A DNA stretch of 8,716 nt, taken from contig JAICPQ010000108.1 in NCBI GenBank assembly GCA_025929745.1, positions 1-8,716 on the forward strand, in the 5' to 3' direction. Positions 1-5,163 of the stretch are shown here, piece after piece. The notes under the pieces were generated by a model. The model was given only the letters and a program-made list of their open reading frames with translations. It did not search any database and was not told the origin of the DNA. How positions within the stretch are numbered: position 1 is the stretch's first letter; each line of letters begins with the position of its first letter. This DNA comes from Burkholderiales bacterium (GTDB taxonomy: Bacteria; Pseudomonadota; Gammaproteobacteria; Burkholderiales; SG8-39). Made by a program: the position numbers and the translations under genes.

Positions 1-328
1 CGAGGCCGATGCTGTAGGTTGCGTACAGAACGTTGAGCGAGCCGGCGACCGCGGCGATGGCGAGCGCGAGCGCGATGCAGGCGACGCCGACAATGGCGAC
101 GCGGCGCACGCCATAACGATCGGCCAGCACGCCGGCCGGCGCGCCCGAAAGAAACCACACGAAAGCCGCGACCGAGAACACGAGCGCGATGTCGCCGCGC
201 GAAGCGCCGAACTCGGCCTCGAGCGCGCCAAAGAACGCGGCGAACGAGTAGGCCGCCGCGAAGCCGATGAACATCAGGGTGAAGGCCGCGGCGACCACCA
301 CCCAGGCGTAGCTGGAACGTTCGCTCAA
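1..328 (-). CDS. MFS transporter, N-terminal part (cut by the left window edge)
   Basis: This is the first 109 codons of a major facilitator superfamily carrier, an inner-membrane secondary transporter; its substrate cannot be read from this fragment. Visible are a first hydrophobic helix (about residues 8-30, after MSERSSYAW), a second at about 46-63, and the loop 2-3 signature MFS motif A, GVLADRYGVRR, at residues 66-76. A third hydrophobic segment covers about 77-95. The start is a TTG whose last two bases lie inside the TGA stop of the upstream Rid-family gene (TTGA overlap), so translation is probably coupled. No ATG lies nearby in this frame, and the protein aligns naturally with MFS N-termini from here. 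The N-terminal style recalls the oxalate/formate and monocarboxylate-type MFS groups, but that is only an impression. The family is certain; the TTG start is inferred. Confidence 0.88.
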   Translation of the reverse strand, partial: MSERSSYAWVVVAAAFTLMFIGFAAAYSFAAFFGALEAEFGASRGDIALVFSVAAFVWFLSGAPAGVLADRYGVRRVAIVGVACIALALAIAAVAGSLNVLYATYSIGL

Positions 329-768
329 CGCTTCTTTTTCTTGCCGCGGTTTCGCGCAGCCGGGGCGGGGTCGGTCACGGCGATGACCTCGACCTCGAGC
401 AGCAATTCCGGATCGACAAGCCGCTCCACGCCGACCAATGTGCTGGCGGGAAGCGCGCCTTCCTTGAGAAAACGGCTACGCACCTCGCGATATGCGTTCA
501 CGCGCTCGCCGTGCATGCCGACCATGTAGCCGTTCATCTTGACGACATCGTCCCAGCGCGCGCCGGCGGCCGCCAGCGCGGCAGCGACGTTATTAAACAC
601 CTGCTCGCTTTGCGCGCGCATGTCGCCCTTGCCCACCACCTTCCCGTTCGCATCCCAGGCCACCTGCCCGGAGATGAAGACAACCTTCGCGGATCCTTCG
701 ACGCTGACGGCGTGCGAATAGAAGCGCGGGACGCTTAGCTCCCTTGGGTTCGTATATTGCTTGTTCAT
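325..768 (-). CDS. Rid (YjgF/YER057c/UK114) family protein lacking the catalytic arginine
   Basis: This 147-residue protein belongs to the Rid family, small trimeric cytoplasmic proteins. The archetype RidA hydrolyses reactive enamines/imines released by PLP enzymes. Family landmarks are FISGQVAWDANGKVVGKGD (31-49), the QVFNNVAAALAAAGARWDDVVKM helix-strand (56-78), an AYREV segment (92-96) and the C-terminal LLEVEVIAV strand (123-131). RidA carries its substrate-binding arginine in a PARS motif. Here the aligned residues are P107-A108-S109-T110, so Ser stands in for Arg, while the conserved Glu (E127) is kept. This puts it among Rid subgroups without proven imine deaminase activity. A tail of about 16 residues ending RGKKKKR extends beyond the usual 125-130 residues. 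The start ATG is chosen because AAGGGAG lies 5 bases upstream and MNKQYTNP begins the domain; the open frame continues upstream but only as the antisense of the next gene. It is coupled to the downstream MFS gene by a TTGA overlap. Confidence 0.9.
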   Translation of the reverse strand: MNKQYTNPRELSVPRFYSHAVSVEGSAKVVFISGQVAWDANGKVVGKGDMRAQSEQVFNNVAAALAAAGARWDDVVKMNGYMVGMHGERVNAYREVRSRFLKEGALPASTLVGVERLVDPELLLEVEVIAVTDPAPAARNRGKKKKR

Positions 769-773
769 GGCTG

Positions 774-780
774 CTCCCTT
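774..780 (-). promoter_or_regulatory. Ribosome binding site of the Rid-family gene
   Basis: Read on the minus strand this is AAGGGAG, ending 5 bases before the ATG at 768. It is the clearest Shine-Dalgarno sequence in the window, and it decides the start of the Rid gene against the much longer open frame that runs on upstream. Confidence 0.7.
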
Positions 781-795
781 TCCGACGAATTGACG

Positions 796-1497
796 ATGAG
801 CATAACGGAGCAGTCGCTGGTCCAGAAGGCCCTGCGCCGAGTCCGCAGCCACGGCGCCGCGGCCGCGCTGCACTTCGCCTGGCTCAAGCTCATCAACCTC
901 ATCGTACCGTTCAAGATCCTGCGCGGAATGTATATGGGCGTGCCACGACAGGCGTTCCTCTCGTGTCCGCCGCCTTACGAGCCGGGATTGCTCTCTGCGC
1001 AGACGCTGACCCGGCTGGCGCACGACCCGGCCACCGAGCTTACGCCGCATTTCGTGCGCGACGCGCTCGCCGCCGGCGACCAGTGTTACGGCATGCGCCA
1101 CGGCGAGCGCCTCATCGCCTACGGCTGGTACTCCACGCGGCCTACGCCGACGGTGTCGCCGGAGCTTCTGCTGCACTTCGGCCCCGAGTACGTGTATATG
1201 TACAAGGGCTTTACGGCCGATCGTTATCGCGGACGGCGACTTCACGCGATCGCCAAGAGCTACGCGCTACGCCACTTTGTGAACCGCGGCTACCATGGCG
1301 TCGTTTCGTATATCGAGTCGACGAACTTTCGTTCGCTGCGCTCGAACGCGCGCATGGGCGGCGCGAAATTCGGCTCGATCTACCTCGTGCGTCTTTTCGG
1401 ACGCTGGTTCACCCTTGCCACACCTGCCTGCAAGCGCTTTGGTTTCCGCATCGAGGTGGCCGGGCCGCGGGTCAGTACACCGCTCCCCGCGCGCTGA
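796..1497 (+). CDS. GNAT-like N-acyltransferase
   Basis: This 233-residue protein looks like a GCN5-related acyltransferase, which would transfer an acyl group from acyl-CoA to an amine; the substrate is unknown. The C-terminal half has the GNAT fold order: a core strand YVYMYKGF (132-139), then a pyrophosphate-loop-like R143-Y-R-G-R-R148 (the usual R/Q-x-x-G-x-G/A with its last small residue replaced by Arg), then a helix (149-164). The strand GVVSYIE (168-174) follows, with the late signature N177, S180, N184 and G188 before a closing hydrophobic strand. Residues 1-60 are extra; 21-42 form a hydrophobic/basic stretch (FAWLKLINLIVPFKIL) that might contact membrane. The ATG at 796 is chosen because it leaves 27 bp to the divergent Rid gene. 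A TTG at 757 in the same frame would overlap that gene and is less likely. There is no strong ribosome binding site. The 3' end overlaps the convergent aldolase gene by 26 bp. Family moderately sure, function open. Confidence 0.75.
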   Translation: MSITEQSLVQKALRRVRSHGAAAALHFAWLKLINLIVPFKILRGMYMGVPRQAFLSCPPPYEPGLLSAQTLTRLAHDPATELTPHFVRDALAAGDQCYGMRHGERLIAYGWYSTRPTPTVSPELLLHFGPEYVYMYKGFTADRYRGRRLHAIAKSYALRHFVNRGYHGVVSYIESTNFRSLRSNARMGGAKFGSIYLVRLFGRWFTLATPACKRFGFRIEVAGPRVSTPLPAR

Positions 1498-2563
1498 TCG
1501 GCCACAGGTCTTCCACGCGGCGGTTTCGCACGCAGACGTACCAGTCGTACAGATTGATCGTCGGGTCGCAGTGACCCGGCACGAGTAACACTTTCTCTCC
1601 CAGCGCAGGCAGCGCTTTCCCCTCGAGCCAGCCATGCTCGTCCGAAGCCTTGGTGTAGCTCACGCCCGGCATCTCCCACACGCCTGGCATGCCGGAATCG
1701 ACACTCGAGGCCTTGAGGCCGGCGTCGACGATCGCCATGCCGGCCGGACGGCTCATGACGGTGGCGAGCACGAACAGCGCGTGCTCGAAGCGCGGCAGCG
1801 GCGCGGCCCACTCGTTTCTCGCGTAGTCCGCGTCCATGAACGCGTAGGAGCCGGGCTGAATCTCGTCCCACGCGCCCGCCCCGACTTCCAGCATGAAGGT
1901 GCCGCTTCCCGCACCTGTGACGATCGGGCATGCAATACCGGCCTTTTGCAGCAGGCGCTTGGTATGAAATACATGCTGCGCCGCGGTCTCGATCACGCCG
2001 TGGCGCTCTTCCATGCTGCGGATGTGCTGCGCGCGCCCGTGATACGCCTGCAGGCCTGCGAACCGCAAGTTGGCGTGCTTTTGTATTTCTTTCGCGAGTA
2101 ACACTGCCGGCTCGCCAGGAGGTACACCGCAGCGTCGCATGCCGACGTCAATCTCGATGTAAACATCCAGATTCGCGCCGGTCTTGCCCAGCTCGCGCAC
2201 GTTGTCCGGGTGATCGACGCACACGCCGACTTTTGCGCGGCGCGCGAGCGCCGCAAGGCGTTCGATCTTGCGCGCGCCGACGATCTCGTTCGAAACGAGC
2301 ACATCGGCGACGCCTCCGTCGACCATCGCTTCGGCTTCGGAAACCTTTTGGCAGCACATGCCGACCGCGCCGAGCGCGATCTGGCGCTTCGCCACTTCGG
2401 CGCACTTGTGCGTCTTGGCGTGCGGCCGCACGCGAACGCGGTTTTTCACCAGGTCGAACAGCGTTTTCTGGTTGCGCTCGAACGCGTCGAGGTCGAGCAG
2501 GAGGGCTGGCGTGTCGACATCTTCGAGCCGATCGCCGATTGCCGCAGGCGCGCGCTGCGTCAT
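1472..2563 (-). CDS. D-threonine aldolase / 3-hydroxyaspartate aldolase-like PLP enzyme (fold type III)
   Basis: This 363-residue cytoplasmic enzyme is of the alanine-racemase-fold group that contains D-threonine aldolase, D-3-hydroxyaspartate aldolase and eukaryotic-type D-serine dehydratase (DSD1). These act on beta-hydroxy D-amino acids using PLP and a divalent metal. It opens with the group's DTPALLLDLDAFERN (17-31). PLP lysine K50 sits in RPHAKTHK (46-53). The barrel continues through VGMCCQKVSEAE, DVLVSNEIV, VYIEIDVGMRRCG and LQAYHGRAQH, then TGAGSGTF as a phosphate-binding loop. The C-terminal beta domain has the metal site GHCDPTINLYDWY, with H331 and D333. An H-x-D site is typical of the aldolases, whereas DSD enzymes usually carry H-x-C, so aldolase activity is favoured. 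D-threonine versus hydroxyaspartate cannot be separated by eye. The start ATG overlaps the TGA of the upstream MFS gene (ATGA), so the two are cotranscribed and the carrier may move the substrate or product. Confidence 0.88.
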   Translation of the reverse strand: MTQRAPAAIGDRLEDVDTPALLLDLDAFERNQKTLFDLVKNRVRVRPHAKTHKCAEVAKRQIALGAVGMCCQKVSEAEAMVDGGVADVLVSNEIVGARKIERLAALARRAKVGVCVDHPDNVRELGKTGANLDVYIEIDVGMRRCGVPPGEPAVLLAKEIQKHANLRFAGLQAYHGRAQHIRSMEERHGVIETAAQHVFHTKRLLQKAGIACPIVTGAGSGTFMLEVGAGAWDEIQPGSYAFMDADYARNEWAAPLPRFEHALFVLATVMSRPAGMAIVDAGLKASSVDSGMPGVWEMPGVSYTKASDEHGWLEGKALPALGEKVLLVPGHCDPTINLYDWYVCVRNRRVEDLWPISARGAVY

Positions 2564-3744
2564 GCGGCTGCCGCGCGCTCTGCGCGCTGCCGAAACGCGT
2601 ACCAGACGATCGCGACTGCCATGGCGGCGACGAGCGGCAACGCGAAGAGGTTGACGCGCTCCCAGCCTGCCGCGGTGACCGTCATGCCAGAGCTGAAGGA
2701 AGAGATCGCCATCATGGTGAAGATGGCCTGCTCGTTGAGGCCCTGGGCGCGTGCGCGCTCCTCATAGCGGTAAGTCTCCGTCAGCAGTGTCGTGCCGCCG
2801 ATGTAGAGGAAGTTCCAGCCGACGCCGATGACCACGAGCGACCACCAGAACTGTGCCACGGCGATGCCGGAAAGCGCGATGCCGATCGCCACGAAATAGA
2901 GCAGCGCGCCGGCGAGCATGACCGGCAGCACGCCGACGCGCTTGATGAGGGGTCCGGTGACGAAGGAAGGCGCAAACATGCCGATGATATGCGACGAGAT
3001 GACGAACGCGGCGTCGCGATATGGATGCCCGCACACCTGCATCGCGATCGGCGTGGAGGTCATGAGGAAGTTCATGACACCGTAGCCGATGGCGCCCGCC
3101 GCCACGGCAACGATGTACTTTGGCTGCGAAACGATCTCGCGCAGCGGCCGCCCGCCGGCGGAGCGCTCGCTCGCGCTCGGCGTCGGGATGCGGATATAGC
3201 GAAGGAGCAGCATGGTCGCGATCGCGAACGCGATGAGCACGAGATACGCGCCCATGAACTTCGGCGTGAGAGCGTCGATGGTCCAGCGGCTCGTGGTCGG
3301 GCCGATGATGCCGCCGACCAGGCCGCCGGCGAGGACGAGCGAAATCGCGGTGGCCCTGAAATCCACAGGCGCGACATCCGCGGCGACGAAGCGATAGTAC
3401 TGGCCGTGCGCGTTGAACACGCCGAAGACAAGCGTCCCGAAGCAAAGCAGCCAGAAGCTCTGCGCCCAGATCGCGGCCGCGCAAATCAGCGCCCCTACGA
3501 CGCCCCACAGCGTGCCGCGCATGAGCCCGCGCTGGCGGCCCACCCGCTTCATGTAGAGCGACGCCGGCATCGTGGCGATCGCGCCGCCGAGCACCCAACA
3601 TGTGACCGGCAGCGTGGCGAGGCCGGCGTAGGGCGCAAGCGACAGCCCAGCCAGGCCGTTGATGGCGATCAGCGTGGAGTTGTTCGTGAAGAGCAGCGCC
3701 TGGCACGCCGCGAGCAGGCCGACATTGCGCTTTGTACTGTTCAT
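2560..3744 (-). CDS. MFS transporter
   Basis: This 394-residue major facilitator superfamily permease sits in the inner membrane and has about 12 hydrophobic segments in two halves. The loop 2-3 region ASLYMKRVGRQRG keeps the basic R-x-G-R part of MFS motif A, and the second half has the matching GPLIKRVG. A central basic, hydrophilic loop (around TPSASERSAGGRPLRE) separates the halves, and the protein ends in a basic/alanine tail. I chose the ATG at 3744 (MNSTKRNVGLLAACQ), directly before the first helix. An in-frame ATG at 3762 adds six residues, but it would overlap the start codon of the divergent radical SAM gene on the other strand. Neither start has a recognisable ribosome binding site, and the 3744 start lies inside a LexA-type operator. 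The gene is coupled by ATGA to the downstream aldolase-like gene, suggesting transport of an amino or hydroxy acid; that is inference from context only. Confidence 0.87.
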   Translation of the reverse strand: MNSTKRNVGLLAACQALLFTNNSTLIAINGLAGLSLAPYAGLATLPVTCWVLGGAIATMPASLYMKRVGRQRGLMRGTLWGVVGALICAAAIWAQSFWLLCFGTLVFGVFNAHGQYYRFVAADVAPVDFRATAISLVLAGGLVGGIIGPTTSRWTIDALTPKFMGAYLVLIAFAIATMLLLRYIRIPTPSASERSAGGRPLREIVSQPKYIVAVAAGAIGYGVMNFLMTSTPIAMQVCGHPYRDAAFVISSHIIGMFAPSFVTGPLIKRVGVLPVMLAGALLYFVAIGIALSGIAVAQFWWSLVVIGVGWNFLYIGGTTLLTETYRYEERARAQGLNEQAIFTMMAISSFSSGMTVTAAGWERVNLFALPLVAAMAVAIVWYAFRQRAERAAAA

Positions 3745-3753
3745 ATATACAGT
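3725..3753 (+). promoter_or_regulatory. Possible sigma70 promoter of the radical SAM operon
   Basis: A weak -35 (TTGCGC, 3725-3730) lies 17 bases before a plausible -10 (TACAGT, 3748-3753). The -10 and spacer are covered by the SOS box, as expected for a LexA-repressed promoter. The predicted start at about 3760-3761 coincides with the ATG of the radical SAM gene, implying a leaderless or nearly leaderless mRNA. This fits the lack of any Shine-Dalgarno sequence there. An alternative -10 would be TATATA at 3744-3749. The match is weak and rests mainly on position. Confidence 0.35.
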
Positions 3754-3754
3754 A
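3735..3754. promoter_or_regulatory. LexA operator (SOS box)
   Basis: The sequence TACTGTTCATATATACAGTA is an inverted repeat with perfect 6-base arms (TACTGT/ACAGTA) and the CTGT-N8-ACAG core of beta/gammaproteobacterial LexA sites. Against the E. coli consensus TACTGTATATATATACAGTA it matches 18 of 20 bases. It ends 6 bases before the ATG of a PA0069-type radical SAM gene; PA0069 of Pseudomonas aeruginosa is, to my recollection, a LexA regulon member. The box also covers the preferred start codon of the divergent MFS gene. LexA binding would block the predicted rightward promoter and perhaps leftward expression as well. Seen in sequence: the palindrome and spacing. Inferred: LexA binding. 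Confidence 0.85.
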
Positions 3755-3760
3755 TCGGCC

Positions 3761-4831
3761 ATGCAGAAGGACGACCCCCGCTATCTTCGGGGAGCGCGCT
3801 CGTTCGTGCAGGGCCGTTTCGAAAGCGTCGCGCGGGAAGTGTTCGACGACGGCTGGACGCCGGACGAACCGGATACGCGTGAACTGAAGACCTCCGTCAC
3901 CATCGAAAGCGCGCGCTCCATCATCTCGCACAACGACTCGCCCGACGTCGGTTTCTCGCAGTCGATCAATCCGTACCGCGGCTGCGAGCACGGCTGCATT
4001 TACTGCTACGCGCGCCCGAGCCACGCCTACCTCGAGCTCTCACCGGGGCTCGACTTCGAGACCAGGCTCTTCGCCAAGACCAACGCCGCCGAGCGCCTGC
4101 GCGAGGAGCTCGCCAAGCCGGGCTACCAGCCGAGCACGATCGCGCTCGGCGCGAATACCGACTGCTATCAGCCGATCGAGCGCAAGTACCGCATCACGCG
4201 GCAGATCCTCGAGGTGCTGGCGGAATGCGAGCACCCGGTGAGCATTGTTACCAAGTCCGCGCTCATCGAACGCGATCTCGATCTCCTCGGTCCGATGGGC
4301 CGCAAGCATCTCGCGCGCGTGTTCGTCTCGATCGGCACGCTCGACCGCGAGCTCGCGCGGAAACTGGAGCCTCGCGCGGCAACCCCGCAGCGGCGGCTCG
4401 ACGTGGTTCGAAAGCTGAATGAAAACGGCGTGCCGTGCGGCGTCATGATCGCGGCGCTCGTGCCCGCGCTGAACGACAAGACGATGGAGCACGTCCTCGA
4501 GGCGGCGGCCGCGGCGGGCGCGAAAGAGGCTGCCTACGTAGTCATGCGGCTGCCGCACGAGTTGAAGACGCTCTTCAAGGAGTGGCTCGCTGAGCACTAT
4601 CCGCGGCGCGCCGAGCACGTGATGAGCATCGTGCGCCAGCTGCGCGGCGGCAAGGAAAACGATCCGAACTTCGGCACGCGCATGTCGGGCACCGGCAATT
4701 ACGCCGAGCTCATGGAGAAGCGCTTCGACATCGCGTGCCGCAAGCACGGTATCAACCGCCGTAAAGCGCCCGATCTCGACTGCAGCCGCTTTCGCCCGCC
4801 TTCCCCGGGAGGTCAGCTAAGCTTGCTCTGA
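3761..4831 (+). CDS. PA0069-type radical SAM protein (spore photoproduct lyase-like)
   Basis: This 356-residue protein is a radical SAM enzyme of the PA0069 / Rv2578c-like group, distantly related to spore photoproduct lyase (SplB). The iron-sulfur cluster motif is C75-E-H-G-C79-I-Y-C82, followed by the group's YARPSHAYLELSPGLDFETRLFAK region. An N-terminal RGARSFVQGRFE...DDGW stretch (10-32) resembles the group's conserved GRGA-x-x-N-x-x-GRFE...DGW. The C-terminal barrel half includes IALGANTDCYQPIE, VSIVTKS, VFVSIGTLD and the GVPCGVMIAALVPALND segment. Its exact reaction is not established; a DNA-related repair role is suggested by SplB kinship and the SOS box upstream. The ATG at 3761 is preferred because the homologous region begins there, although the frame is open to 3659, antisense to the MFS gene. 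It is the first gene of a four-gene block, and its TGA overlaps the next ATG by one base (TGATG). Confidence 0.92.
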   Translation: MQKDDPRYLRGARSFVQGRFESVAREVFDDGWTPDEPDTRELKTSVTIESARSIISHNDSPDVGFSQSINPYRGCEHGCIYCYARPSHAYLELSPGLDFETRLFAKTNAAERLREELAKPGYQPSTIALGANTDCYQPIERKYRITRQILEVLAECEHPVSIVTKSALIERDLDLLGPMGRKHLARVFVSIGTLDRELARKLEPRAATPQRRLDVVRKLNENGVPCGVMIAALVPALNDKTMEHVLEAAAAAGAKEAAYVVMRLPHELKTLFKEWLAEHYPRRAEHVMSIVRQLRGGKENDPNFGTRMSGTGNYAELMEKRFDIACRKHGINRRKAPDLDCSRFRPPSPGGQLSLL

Positions 4832-5163
4832 TGAGAAGGGCCTACCTCGCCGCCGGCTGGGCGTGGGCTGCGGCGATCGTGTGGCTTTCGCTTACACCAT
4901 CGCTGCCGCCGATCGACGTCTCGCACGGCGACAAGGCCGGCCACTTTTTCGCCTACGCCGGTCTCATGTTCTGGTTCGCGCAGCTTTACGCCCAGCGCGT
5001 ATTCTTTGCCGTCGGGTTCATCGCCATGGGGATCGCGCTCGAGTTCGCGCAAGGCGCGTCCGGATATCGCAGCTTCGATGTAATCGACATGGCGGCCAAC
5101 GCGCTCGGCGTGCTCGCCGGCTGGGCCGCCGCGCTTATCCTGCCGCGTCTGAGACTTTCTTGA
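4831..5163 (+). CDS. VanZ-like family membrane protein
   Basis: This small 110-residue integral membrane protein has the VanZ-like pattern. A first helix (about 5-23) is followed by an extracytoplasmic-type loop with the signature DKAGHFFAYAGL (about 34-45) and a second helix. A third helix (about 58-72) comes next, then EFAQGASGYRSFDVIDMAAN (about 71-90) with the conserved E-x-x-Q and R-x-F-D-x-x-D, and finally a fourth helix. VanZ gives low-level teicoplanin resistance in enterococci, but most proteobacterial members have no assigned role. A GGGAGG at 4807-4812 lies 18 bases before the ATG, too far for a normal ribosome binding site, so coupling through the TGATG junction with the radical SAM gene is more likely. 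Its stop overlaps the TTG start of the MATE gene. Confidence 0.87.
   Translation: MRRAYLAAGWAWAAAIVWLSLTPSLPPIDVSHGDKAGHFFAYAGLMFWFAQLYAQRVFFAVGFIAMGIALEFAQGASGYRSFDVIDMAANALGVLAGWAAALILPRLRLS

Noticed and set aside
12..28. CTGT...ACAG inverted repeat resembling a second LexA site
   Set aside because: The spacer is 9 bases instead of 8, the centre is not AT-rich, and it lies inside the MFS coding sequence.
769..1245. N-terminal extension of the Rid frame
   Set aside because: It is antisense to the GNAT-like gene, is Arg-rich, and a good ribosome binding site precedes the ATG at 768.
1472..2563. Alanine racemase
   Set aside because: The fold type III barrel is shared, but the RPHAKTHK lysine context and the C-terminal GHCDPT metal site are those of the D-threonine aldolase/DSD group.
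1930..3882. A 650-codon plus-strand open frame
   Set aside because: It is antisense to the aldolase-like and MFS genes, with Arg/Ala/Asp-rich low-complexity content typical of GC-rich shadow frames and no recognisable domain.
2762..4024. A 420-codon minus-strand open frame
   Set aside because: It is an Arg/His-rich shadow of the MFS gene in another frame, running antisense into the radical SAM gene.
4863..5159. Upstream extension of the MATE frame
   Set aside because: It lies entirely over the VanZ-like gene in a different frame and has no membrane-protein character; the TTG at 5160 is the better start.
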